Positions 32,745 to 40,512 of a DNA stretch of 64,000 bases are shown here, piece by piece. This DNA comes from Holophagaceae bacterium. GTDB lineage: Bacteria; Acidobacteriota; Holophagae; Holophagales; Holophagaceae. The position numbers were made by a program, and so were the translations under genes. Position 1 is the stretch's first letter. Every line of letters begins with the position of its first letter. The stretch lies in the NCBI GenBank assembly GCA_021286765.1, contig JAJTBS010000001.1:124001-188000 (forward strand), in the 5' to 3' direction. Below the pieces are notes generated by a model. It saw only the letters and a list, made by a program, of their open reading frames with translations. It had not been told where the DNA came from and did not search any database.

Positions 32745-33350
32745 ATGACGACGGAAGATCTGTGGCGGGCGACGCTGCACGACTTCAACAATCTCCTGGC
32801 GGGTCTCCAGGGCGTGCTGGACCTCAGTGATCCCCGCCTGCCCCTGGATGCCCGCAACCGGATGCGCCTGGAAACCACCCTCGGGGATGGAAAGACGCTC
32901 ATCGCCATGGCTCGGGCGCTGGCCCTGGGGCGGCACCCGGACGCCGGCATGGCGGCCTGGGGTGAATGGAAGTCCGGCCTTGAGCAGCGGCTGGAACCCA
33001 TGGCCGCACTCTTCCGCTGCCCGATCGAGCTGGTCGAGGCGGGGGCTGGTGGCGCCCACTGGCCGGCCCCCCTGCTGCAGGACTGGGCCGCGGCCTTCAC
33101 CCGGCAGATCCTCCCCTGGGCCGTTCCGGGTCCCCTGCGCCTGGAGGCTTCGGTCTCCTCCGAGGCCTGGACCCTGACCTGGGTGGGTGACGCGCCCCTG
33201 CCGACGGCCTTGCAGCCGGAACCTCCACCCGATGCCCCCAAGAACCTGCCTTCCCTCTGGCTGCGGGCCACAGCCGAGCGCCTGGGCCTCTCCATCGAGG
33301 CGACCCCCGCTGGTCTGGTCGTCCGCATGGAGCGGCCGGCCGCCTCCTAG
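32745..33350 (+). CDS. Short histidine-kinase-like protein with HDFNN phospho-acceptor motif
   Basis: 201 residues from the ATG at 32745. Residues about 5-70 read as a dimerisation/histidine phosphotransfer helical pair: TLHDFNNLLAGLQGVLDL corresponds to the HD-x-NN-L-L form of H-box found in hybrid kinases, and DARNRMRLETTLGDGKTLIA to the second helix. The C-terminal 110 residues may be a degenerate ATP-binding-like domain (LWLRATAERLGLSIEATPAG), but no N-, G1- or G2-box is seen, so autokinase activity is unlikely. A phosphotransfer or accessory role similar to ChpT-type proteins is possible. No sensor domain, membrane helix or linked response regulator is present. Confidence 0.55.
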   Translation: MTTEDLWRATLHDFNNLLAGLQGVLDLSDPRLPLDARNRMRLETTLGDGKTLIAMARALALGRHPDAGMAAWGEWKSGLEQRLEPMAALFRCPIELVEAGAGGAHWPAPLLQDWAAAFTRQILPWAVPGPLRLEASVSSEAWTLTWVGDAPLPTALQPEPPPDAPKNLPSLWLRATAERLGLSIEATPAGLVVRMERPAAS

Positions 33351-33437
33351 CGTCCCGCCCCTCCCGCCGCTCGGTTCGCCCCCGGGAAGGCTTCCGCCGC
33401 CGGAGGCCCAAGTAGGTTGGAGCCCGGGGGGTGATCC

Positions 33438-34754
33438 ATGGTGGCGATGCAATCCAGCCGCTTCCTAGGTGGGGCCGTGATGATGCTGGCGGCTCTGAGG
33501 CTCGGTGCGGTTGCACCGGCCATGTTCCGGGGGGATGCGGCCCGCACGGGGGTCTATGCCGCTGCGGCCCCCACGCTGTCCGCCACGGCCTGGACCTTCC
33601 GCACAGGCGCCAAAGTGCTGGCATCCCCGGTGGTGTCGGGGGGCGTCCTGTTCGTGGGGAGCGCCGATCACCGCATGTACGCCCTGGACGCCAAGACGGG
33701 CGAGCTGAGGTGGCGCTACCAGGCCGCCGGCGCCATCGCCTCCTCGGCGGCCGTCGCGGAGGGGCGCGTCATCTTCAGCAGCCTGGACGGGCTCATCCAC
33801 GCGCTGGATGCCGCCACGGGCAAGCCCATCTGGTCCTTTCGGACGGAGGGGGAGCGTCGGTTCACGGCGCCCGGCATCCACGGCGCGCAGCCCCGGACCG
33901 AGCTGATGCCCGATCCCTTCGATGTGTTCCTCTCCTCCCCGGCGGTCGCCGGTGGCCTCGTCTACGTGGGCAGCGGCGATCAGCACGTCTACGCACTGGA
34001 GGCCGCCACGGGGGCCCTCCGCTGGAAAGTGAAGACCGGCGGGGTCGTGCACGCAAGCCCGGCCGTGGCGGATGGACGCGTGTACGTCGGCAGCTTCGAC
34101 CGGACCCTGTATGCGCTGGATGCCGGCAGCGGCGCCATTCAGTGGACCTTCCAGACCGGGGACGACCCCGACATCCACAACCAGGTGGGCATTGCCAGCT
34201 CTGCGGCGGTGGCTGAGGGGCGGGTCTTCTTCGGCTGCCGGGACGGCCATTTCTATGCGCTGGACGCGGGCACCGGAAAGCTGCTCTGGAAGCATGACAA
34301 TCACAAGGGCTGGGTCATCGCCTCGCCCGCGGTGCAGGGCGGGCGGGTGTATTTCCCCACCTCGGACGGCCAGCGCTTCAAGGCCCTGGACGCCGCCACG
34401 GGCCGGCTCGTCTACGACCAGTCCATGAAGGCGGTGTCCTTCTCGTCTCCGGCCATCGCCGGGAACCGGATCCTCTTCGGAACCTCGGACGGCTGGCTCC
34501 ACCTGGTGGATCGCGACACGGGGGTGGCGGTGGCGGACTTCCAGTCTGAGGGCTGCAAGCAGAACGGGAAGAAGTACCTGGATGCGGAAGGCCGCATGAT
34601 CGGGTCAGTTCTCTATCCGGACAACACGCTGGAGGGCATGGTCATCGGCCTCGACCGCATGTTCAGCCTGGGGTCGATCCTGTCTTCGCCGGTCCTGGCC
34701 GAGGGCATGGTGTTCGTGGGCAGCACCGATGGGGCCATCTACGCCCTGCGCTGA
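33438..34754 (+). CDS. Exported PQQ-type beta-propeller repeat protein
   Basis: 438 residues with an N-terminal hydrophobic signal (FLGGAVMMLAALRLGAVAPA). The body is seven or eight blade repeats of the PQQ/BamB type; recurring elements are ADHRMYALDAKTGELRWRYQ, SLDGLIHALDAATGKPIW, SGDQHVYALEAATGALRW, SFDRTLYALDAGSGAIQW and RDGHFYALDAGTGKLLWK. PQQ-dependent dehydrogenases have extra catalytic and calcium motifs that are not evident, so this is more likely a non-enzymatic propeller such as a BamB-like scaffold or surface protein. It is not in an obvious operon: 87 bases separate it from the HDFNN gene, and miaB follows behind its own promoter. Confidence 0.85.
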   Translation: MVAMQSSRFLGGAVMMLAALRLGAVAPAMFRGDAARTGVYAAAAPTLSATAWTFRTGAKVLASPVVSGGVLFVGSADHRMYALDAKTGELRWRYQAAGAIASSAAVAEGRVIFSSLDGLIHALDAATGKPIWSFRTEGERRFTAPGIHGAQPRTELMPDPFDVFLSSPAVAGGLVYVGSGDQHVYALEAATGALRWKVKTGGVVHASPAVADGRVYVGSFDRTLYALDAGSGAIQWTFQTGDDPDIHNQVGIASSAAVAEGRVFFGCRDGHFYALDAGTGKLLWKHDNHKGWVIASPAVQGGRVYFPTSDGQRFKALDAATGRLVYDQSMKAVSFSSPAIAGNRILFGTSDGWLHLVDRDTGVAVADFQSEGCKQNGKKYLDAEGRMIGSVLYPDNTLEGMVIGLDRMFSLGSILSSPVLAEGMVFVGSTDGAIYALR

Positions 34755-34765
34755 AACCCTGCTGG

Positions 34766-34794
34766 ATGGCATTGTCCCGGCCGACCGCTACAAT
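34766..34794 (+). promoter_or_regulatory. Sigma70-type promoter upstream of miaB
   Basis: ATGGCA (34766-34771) and TACAAT (34789-34794) are 17 bases apart, 12 bases after the stop of the propeller gene. The same TACAAT hexamer is used before lepA. It implies a leader of about 160 bases before the miaB ATG at 34960. Confidence 0.5.
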
Positions 34795-34959
34795 GGAGGA
34801 TTCAGGCGGGGCGATGACGTTTCCTATTCAGACCTCGGGCTGCCAGAACAGGGCCCCCTCCGCGATCCGGCCAAGCCGGGGAGCGGGAGCACGGCGCGGG
34901 GCGCCGGGCGACCGGGGGGTGGTCCCCTTCATCCAGCAGCGCCAGGTTCGGGGCCATTC

Positions 34960-36264
34960 ATGAAATTCCACATCGAGACCTGGGGCTGCCAGATGAACGA
35001 CCACGATGGCGAGAAGCTGTCGGGGCTGCTGTCCGCCGATGGTTTTGAGGAGGTCGATTCGGTGGACGCGGCCGAACTGGTGCTGCTGAACACCTGCTCC
35101 ATCCGCGAGAAAGCCGTGCACAAGGTCTATTCGGAGCTGGGCCGCCTGCGGGAGGAGAAGCAGAGGCGCCCCCTGCTGGTGGGCGTCACGGGCTGCCTGG
35201 CCCAGCAGGAGCAGGCCGCCCTGTTCAAGCGGGCGCCCCACATCGACTTCGTGCTGGGCACCATGGCCCTCAAGCAGCTGCCACGGCTGGTGGCCGAGGC
35301 CCAGGCAGGCAAGGCCCATGTGCTGGATGCGGGCGAATACCCCGACAACCACCTGTTCCCGCCTTCCGTCACCCGCCGCCGCGACACGGCCAAGGCCCTG
35401 GTGACCATCACGGAAGGCTGCAATCACGCCTGCACCTACTGCATCGTGCCCACCACCCGGGGCGCCGAGCGGCACCGCCCCTTCGCGGATGTGCTGGCGG
35501 AGGTGCGGGGCCTGGTGGCGAGGGGCTACCGGGAGGTAGAGTTGCTGGGCCAGAACGTGAACAGCTATGCCGGCGGCTGCACCTTCGCCGACCTGCTGGA
35601 GCGCGTGTCCGAGGTGGACGGCCTCGAATGGATCCGCTTCACCACCAGCCACCCCATGAACTTCACCAAGGACCTGGCCAAGGTGCTGGTCACGAACCCC
35701 AAAGTGGCGCCCTTCCTCCATCTGCCATTGCAGAGCGGCAGCGACCGGGTGCTGAAGCGGATGCGCCGGGAATACACCGTGGCCGAGTACCTGGAGCGCC
35801 TGGGCTACCTGGGTGAGGGCCGCTCCCGCATCGCCCTCAGCACGGACTTCATCGTGGGCTTCCCTGGCGAGACGGACGAGGACTTCGAGGCCACGATGCG
35901 TGTGCTCGATGAGGTGGCCTTCGATGGCTCCTTCAGTTTCATCTACTCGCCAAGGCCTGGGACGCCGTCGCTGCGGCTCAAGGACGACCTGCCTCCGGCC
36001 GTGAAGTCCGCACGCCTCACGCGGCTGCAGCAGCGGCAGACGGAGCTGACGCGGACCAGCAACGAGCGCTTCCTGGGTCGGGAGATTCCGGTGCGGGTGG
36101 AGGCCCACGAACCCAATGAGCACGGCTGGTGGCTGGCGCGCAGCGGCGAATGGAAGACCATCCATCTGCAGGCCGGGCCAGGCCGCATGCTGCCCTTCGG
36201 CGAACTGGTGATGGCCAGGGTCATCCAGGCGGGCCCCCACTTCCTGGGCGCGGAGCTGGTCTAG
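34960..36264 (+). CDS. miaB: tRNA-2-methylthio-N6-dimethylallyladenosine synthase MiaB
   Basis: 434 residues from ATG 34960. The N-terminal UPF0004 domain has three Fe-S cysteines (ETWGCQMNDHDGE, NTCSIREKA, GVTGCLAQQEQ); the radical-SAM core has EGCNHACTYCIVP (CxxxCxxC) near 150; a C-terminal TRAM domain ends the protein. It inserts a methylthio group at position 2 of isopentenyladenosine-37 in tRNAs reading UNN codons, with two [4Fe-4S] clusters. The start is chosen at MKFHIETWGCQ, where the family begins; the upstream in-frame extension is non-conserved. Its stop overlaps the convergent epimerase stop by 4 bases. Confidence 0.95.
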   Translation: MKFHIETWGCQMNDHDGEKLSGLLSADGFEEVDSVDAAELVLLNTCSIREKAVHKVYSELGRLREEKQRRPLLVGVTGCLAQQEQAALFKRAPHIDFVLGTMALKQLPRLVAEAQAGKAHVLDAGEYPDNHLFPPSVTRRRDTAKALVTITEGCNHACTYCIVPTTRGAERHRPFADVLAEVRGLVARGYREVELLGQNVNSYAGGCTFADLLERVSEVDGLEWIRFTTSHPMNFTKDLAKVLVTNPKVAPFLHLPLQSGSDRVLKRMRREYTVAEYLERLGYLGEGRSRIALSTDFIVGFPGETDEDFEATMRVLDEVAFDGSFSFIYSPRPGTPSLRLKDDLPPAVKSARLTRLQQRQTELTRTSNERFLGREIPVRVEAHEPNEHGWWLARSGEWKTIHLQAGPGRMLPFGELVMARVIQAGPHFLGAELV

Positions 36265-37139
36265 GCGCTCTGGCCTTGGGATACGGAGAACGACCACCTG
36301 CGCGTCGCGCCGGGGGCAAGGAGGATGACGCCGGGCTTCTGGCTGAACTCACCCTCCCAGTCGGCCGGATCGGCGTGACCCGACCAGGGCTCAATGCAGA
36401 GGAAGGAGGGGGTCGGGTCGGGCTTGGCCCATAGGCCCAGATGGTGGAACCCCTCCCAGGTGATGGCCAGGGAGGGACCACCGCTGGCTTCGAACCGGAG
36501 GCCCTGGCTGCGTGGTTGCAGGAAGATCAGAGCATCCTTGCGGAACAGATCTTCATTCAGCGCGAGCTCGCGCTGGGCAATGGGCGTGGGCTGGTCTTCC
36601 GGCGCGAGCAGGCCTAGGCCATCGAGGCGCCGGAGCGAACCTGGTTCCTCGGTCTCGAAGACGAGCCGGTGGGCGGTCTTGGCGAGGCCCGGGATCAGGG
36701 GCCAGCGGAAGGCCGGATGCAGCCCCAGGCTCGCGGGAAGGTCCGCCACACCCGGGTTGTGCAGCTCCAGATCCATGCGAAGACCGGCGGGCCCCAGCGC
36801 GTAACGGACCACCAGGCGGAAGGCGAAGGGGTAGGCCTTCAGGGTGTCATCGTCCTCCCGAAGCTCCAGGGCGCATTGCAAGGGCGTGCGCTCTAGCCAG
36901 GAGAAATCGCGGTCGCGGGCGAAACCATGCCGGGGCATCGGGTAGGTTTCATCGCCATGGCGCAGGCGGTCGCCGTGCAAGCCGCCCACGACCGGAAAGA
37001 GCAGGGGCGCATGGCGGGGCCACAGCGGGCCCGCATGCCACAGCAGTTCCGAACCTTCGAGCCGGAGGGCCTGCAATTCCCCGCCGTGGCGGGCGATCAC
37101 GGCTTCCGCGCCGTCCAGGTGCAACCGGTGGTGGTCCAT
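36261..37139 (-). CDS. Aldose 1-epimerase family protein
   Basis: 292 residues of the galactose mutarotase-like beta-sandwich. Recognisable blocks are LFPVVGGLHGDRL near 47-60, MPRHGFARDRDFSW near 70 with the His-Gly-Phe element, LGLHPAFRWPL near 138 with the second catalytic His, and the Glu-containing FLCIEPWSGHADP near 250. These match the YeaD/LacX-like subgroup, which interconverts alpha and beta anomers of hexoses or hexose-6-phosphates. No signal peptide, cytoplasmic. It converges on miaB and is divergent from the GH19-like gene, with 78 bases between starts. Confidence 0.85.
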   Translation of the reverse strand: MDHHRLHLDGAEAVIARHGGELQALRLEGSELLWHAGPLWPRHAPLLFPVVGGLHGDRLRHGDETYPMPRHGFARDRDFSWLERTPLQCALELREDDDTLKAYPFAFRLVVRYALGPAGLRMDLELHNPGVADLPASLGLHPAFRWPLIPGLAKTAHRLVFETEEPGSLRRLDGLGLLAPEDQPTPIAQRELALNEDLFRKDALIFLQPRSQGLRFEASGGPSLAITWEGFHHLGLWAKPDPTPSFLCIEPWSGHADPADWEGEFSQKPGVILLAPGATRRWSFSVSQGQSA

Positions 37140-37217
37140 GCCGACATGATGACCGGCCCCGTGGTAGATTGGCCCTCCCGTCCTTCACGCACGCAGCCAG
37201 CCCCCCGGGAGCCAGCC

Positions 37218-37751
37218 ATGCCCTTCACGGCGGACGCCATCGCGACCATCCTTCAGGCGCCCCGGCCGAACGTGGAGGCCCACTGGCCGCTGGTCGTGGA
37301 GGCGCTTGGCGCCCTGAAGATCCTGGAGCCCGCGGTGGAGGTCGCCGCCATCGCCAGCATCGGCACCGAGAGCTACCTGTTCGCGCCAGAGAAGGAGGCC
37401 GGGACCGAAGCCTACTTCCGCCGCATGTACGAGTTCGACCGCGGCCTTGGCAACCTCGATCCGGGGGATGGCGCCCGGTACTGCGGTCGAGGCTTCGTCC
37501 CCCTCGTGGGGCGTTCCGAATACGCCCGCTTCGGCAGGCTGGTGGGCGTGGATCTCGTGGAGCAGCCTGATCTGGCCCTGGATCCGGCGGTGGCCGCCCG
37601 GATCCTGGCCTATGACTTCATGCTGAAGGGGGTCCCCAAGGCCGCCGCGGAGGATGACTGGGTCAAGGTTCGGAGGCTGGTCCATGGGGATCTGTCCGGG
37701 TGGAAGCGGTTCAACGGGATCCTGATCCCGCTGCTCAAGCAGCTGCCCTGA
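37218..37751 (+). CDS. Small GH19-like lytic enzyme (chitinase/endolysin fold)
   Basis: 177 residues. The block GARYCGRGFVPLVGRSEYAR near residues 83-102 followed by VGVDLVEQPDLALDPAVAAR corresponds to the GRG(F/Y)xQLTGRxNY core of GH19 chitinases and phage-type endolysins. A catalytic-Glu candidate is Glu in IGTESYLFAPE near residue 46. No signal peptide is visible, so it would need a holin or lysis to reach peptidoglycan, or it acts in another way. No phage genes flank it. It may be a domesticated lysin; the family core is recognisable but short, so confidence is moderate. Confidence 0.65.
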   Translation: MPFTADAIATILQAPRPNVEAHWPLVVEALGALKILEPAVEVAAIASIGTESYLFAPEKEAGTEAYFRRMYEFDRGLGNLDPGDGARYCGRGFVPLVGRSEYARFGRLVGVDLVEQPDLALDPAVAARILAYDFMLKGVPKAAAEDDWVKVRRLVHGDLSGWKRFNGILIPLLKQLP

Positions 37752-37850
37752 CTGCACCAAAATCAAGCCCCGGGGAACTACGCCCGAAGCAGGTGGCACG
37801 GCCATCGGCCTCGACCGGGTGTCGAGACCGGGCCCTGCCCGGGAGTTTTC

Positions 37851-39872
37851 ATGCGTGTCAATCAGCCGGTCACCAAGGTGGAACGCCGTTTGGAGGAGGG
37901 CGCCTACATCGTCTCCACAACGGATCTGCGCGGCGTGATCACGTACGGAAACGAGGAGTTCATCCGGATCAGCGGCTTCACCCGGGATGAGCTGATCGGG
38001 CAACCCCAGAATGTCGTCCGCCATCCAGACATGCCCCCCGCGGCTTTCGAGGACCTGTGGCGCACCATCAAGGCTGGCAAGGCCTGGCAGGGACTGGTCA
38101 AGAACCGCTGCAAAAACGGGGACTTCTACTGGGTGGATGCCAATGTGACGCCCATCGTGGAGGATGGCCAGGTCGTCGGGTACGTCTCCATCCGCAGCAA
38201 GCCGACGGCCAGCCAGATCGCCGATGCCGAGCGCATGTACGCCAGGGCCAACGCCGGCCAGCCCATGGAGGACCCCGAACGGAAGGTCTGGATCCCCTTT
38301 CCCGAGATGGGCTTCCGCAACCGGGTCTGGGCCGCCGCCGCCTCGGTTCTGGCCGTCTTCTTCGTCATGGCCGCCATCAGCTTCTTCGCCTTCACGACCA
38401 CCCAGGTGGAAGCCGCCTCGGTCAAGGAGGAGTACCTTCCGACAACCCTGCTGGCCGAGGAGATGGCCCTCCAGACCGTCCAGGTGCAGCAGGCCCTCAC
38501 GGACGCGGCCCTCACCCGGCGGGCCGAGTCGCTGCAGGACGCCGCCAAGGCCGCCGAGGCCTTCCACAAGGCTGAGCAGGCCTTCCGGAAGATCGCCGTG
38601 CGGGACGTGGCCAACCTCAAAGTGCTGGATGAGCTCAACGGGGACTTCGAGGCCTTGCAAAGCACCGGCAGGGCCATGGTCACGGCCTACCAGACCCAGG
38701 GGCTGGCCGAAGGCAACAAGGTCATGGAGACCTTCGACAAGGCCTCGGACAAGCTCACCGTCGATATGGGGAAGCTCCGGGACGGGGAGGTCAAGGATGT
38801 GGAGACGCGGCTGAACACCATCGCTGGCCGGGCAGGTCTCAGCCTGTGGGTCCTGGGGATCGGCACGATCGTCGGGGTCGGCGTTGGATTGGCGGTCTTC
38901 GGCAAGCTGGTGCAGGTGCTCGACCACCAGCTGGGTGGCGACCCGAAGGTCGCCCTTGAACTGGCCAGAGCCCTCGCGGAAGGCAACCTGCGCAAGGATA
39001 TTCCCACGCGGCCCGGGGACCGGACCAGCCTCATGGCCACCCTGCGGGGGATGCAGGCCTACCTGAAGACCACCATCAACCGCATCCGCTTCGACGCCAT
39101 GCGCGTCCGGCAGAACAGCGCCGAGATCGCCACCGCGACCCACGAGATCGCCAGCACCAGCCACGAACTGGCCCGCAATGCCGATTCCCAGCGCACCTCC
39201 ACCGACCGCATGGCTTCCGCCATCACAGAGCTGTCCGCCTCCGTCCGGGAAGTGGCCGATCACGTCCAGACGAGCCACCAGCGGGCCATGGAGGCCTCCA
39301 AGACCGCCCAGGAGGCCAACGCCTCGGGCCAGGCCGCCATCCGCGCCATGGACCGAGTCGAGGAAGCCACCAGTCAGATGGTCGAGGCCGTGCAGGTGAT
39401 CCAGGACATTGCCCGGCAGACGAACCTGCTCTCCCTGAACGCCGCCATCGAGGCCGCGACGGCGGGCTCGCTGGGCAAGGGCTTCGCCGTGGTCGCGGAG
39501 GAGGTCCGGAAGCTGGCCGAGCGCAGCGATGCTTCCGCCCGCGAGATCGCCCAGCTCATCGAAGGCAGCAACAAGGCCGTGACCCAGGGCAAGGCCACGG
39601 TCCAGGATGCGGTCCAGGCTCTGGAGACCATCCGCGACCACATCTCCGAGGTCGCGGCCATGTCCACCCAGATCGAGGCGGCCTCGGGCGAGCAGGCCAA
39701 GGCCAGCGAGGAGGTGGCCAAGCAGGTGGAGCTGGGAGCCCAGCAGGCCGTCCAGAACGCCAGCGCCAGCGTGCAGCTGTCGGGAACCGTGGACAGCAAT
39801 GCCGCGACCACCGAGCAGCTTTCCCGCACGGCCGAAGGCCTGGCGGACCTCGTGGGGCGGTTCCGAACCTAG
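37851..39872 (+). CDS. Aer-like methyl-accepting chemotaxis protein with PAS domain
   Basis: 673 residues. The N-terminal PAS domain (about 10-125) follows Aer closely: GVITYGNEEFIRISGFTRDE, NVVRHPDMPPAAFEDLW and VKNRCKNGDFYWVDANVTPI, the pattern of FAD-binding redox/oxygen sensors. Two membrane helices lie near 160-185 (AAASVLAVFFVMAAISFFAF) and 325-350 (LSLWVLGIGTIVGVGVGLAV), enclosing an extracytoplasmic helical domain of about 140 residues, unlike E. coli Aer, which has none. The signalling tip ([20 protein letters not shown] and [10 protein letters not shown]) is intact except for AATAG in place of the usual AARAG. It feeds a CheA/CheW system not seen in this window. Confidence 0.92.
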   Translation: MRVNQPVTKVERRLEEGAYIVSTTDLRGVITYGNEEFIRISGFTRDELIGQPQNVVRHPDMPPAAFEDLWRTIKAGKAWQGLVKNRCKNGDFYWVDANVTPIVEDGQVVGYVSIRSKPTASQIADAERMYARANAGQPMEDPERKVWIPFPEMGFRNRVWAAAASVLAVFFVMAAISFFAFTTTQVEAASVKEEYLPTTLLAEEMALQTVQVQQALTDAALTRRAESLQDAAKAAEAFHKAEQAFRKIAVRDVANLKVLDELNGDFEALQSTGRAMVTAYQTQGLAEGNKVMETFDKASDKLTVDMGKLRDGEVKDVETRLNTIAGRAGLSLWVLGIGTIVGVGVGLAVFGKLVQVLDHQLGGDPKVALELARALAEGNLRKDIPTRPGDRTSLMATLRGMQAYLKTTINRIRFDAMRVRQNSAEIATATHEIASTSHELARNADSQRTSTDRMASAITELSASVREVADHVQTSHQRAMEASKTAQEANASGQAAIRAMDRVEEATSQMVEAVQVIQDIARQTNLLSLNAAIEAATAGSLGKGFAVVAEEVRKLAERSDASAREIAQLIEGSNKAVTQGKATVQDAVQALETIRDHISEVAAMSTQIEAASGEQAKASEEVAKQVELGAQQAVQNASASVQLSGTVDSNAATTEQLSRTAEGLADLVGRFRT

Positions 39873-39894
39873 GTGCCCGCTCGATTCTTGGCCT

Positions 39895-39980
39895 TGGTGC
39901 GCCCGGCCGGACTCGAACCGGCACGCCGTTACCGGCAGCGGATTTTAAGTCCGCGGCGTCTGCCATTCCGCCACGGGCGC
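39895..39980 (-). tRNA. tRNA-Leu (anticodon TAA)
   Basis: Read on the minus strand from 39980: acceptor GCGCCCG pairs with CGGGCGC, D-arm TGGCGGAATGGCAGA, anticodon stem-loop GCGGACTTAAAATCCGC with anticodon TAA, a long class II variable arm, T-loop GGTTCGAGTCC, discriminator A and an encoded CCA (39895-39897 on the plus strand as TGG). It decodes UUA and UUG leucine codons. It sits 22 bases after the Aer-like gene, on the opposite strand. Confidence 0.95.
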
Positions 39981-40027
39981 ATGAGTCCAGCCTAACGAGA
40001 GCCGGCTGGACATGGTAGGTTCGACCC

Positions 40028-40360
40028 ATGATTTCCCGTGCCGCCGCCCTGCTGCTGCTGGCGTTCTCCAGAATGCCCCTGACCGCCGAGGTCCGGGATC
40101 TGAAGGCCTTCTTCCAGGAGCGCTGCGCCGTTTGCCACGGCCCGGATGGCAGCGGCCGGGGCGCCAATGGCGCCCGGCTGGGGGGGCGCAACCTGGCGGA
40201 AGCCCGCTGGCTCGCCAAGCAGGAGGAATCGGAGCTCGTGGCGGCCATCCTCAAGGGGCGTGGTGCCATGCCTGGATTTCGGCGGCAGCTGTCCGAGGCC
40301 GAGGCCCGTCGTCTGCTGGTGGAGATCATCCGGCCCCTGGCGACGAGAAAGCGCTCCTGA
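40028..40360 (+). CDS. Small exported class I cytochrome c
   Basis: 110 residues with a signal peptide (MISRAAALLLLAFSRMPLTA). One haem-binding motif CAVCH follows at residues 38-42, and an axial methionine candidate lies in GRGAMPGFRRQLS near 80. That is the size and layout of periplasmic mono-haem cytochrome c domains used as electron shuttles. The C-terminus is basic (RPLATRKRS). It lies between tRNA-Leu(TAA) and the UvrD helicase, not next to any oxidase or reductase gene, so its redox partner cannot be inferred. Confidence 0.85.
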   Translation: MISRAAALLLLAFSRMPLTAEVRDLKAFFQERCAVCHGPDGSGRGANGARLGGRNLAEARWLAKQEESELVAAILKGRGAMPGFRRQLSEAEARRLLVEIIRPLATRKRS

Positions 40361-40375
40361 TTCCGCCTTCCGGCG

Positions 40376-40486
40376 ATGGCATGGACCCGAGGTGGAGGGT
40401 TCAGGCACAGCGAGTTGATCCTGCGGACGGTTCTGGTCAGGGAGCTCCTGCGCAGGGCCGAGAAGGGCAAGGTCATCGCGCCCTGA
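40376..40486 (+). CDS. Possible 36-residue small protein or gene remnant
   Basis: A short frame starts with ATG 40376 and reads MAWTRGGGFRHSELILRTVL then VRELLRRAEKGKVIAP. The second half looks like an amphipathic helix with realistic amino-acid composition. There is no convincing ribosome-binding site. It fills the 150-base gap between the cytochrome and helicase genes. It may be a real small protein, the end of a decayed gene, or chance. Confidence 0.25.
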   Translation: MAWTRGGGFRHSELILRTVLVRELLRRAEKGKVIAP

Positions 40487-40512
40487 GCGTGGGGTCCCGG
40501 TAGCATGGGGGG

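Noticed and set aside
34729-34959. N-terminal extension of MiaB
   Set aside because: The extension crosses a likely promoter and is not similar to MiaB; the family starts at MKFHIETWGCQ.
37218-37751. Prophage remnant
   Set aside because: Only the GH19-like gene is phage-like; flanking genes are housekeeping and no integrase, att site or structural gene is seen here.
37752-37850. Possible c-di-GMP riboswitch before the Aer-like gene
   Set aside because: A GC hairpin is present but none of the conserved GEMM sequence blocks could be found.
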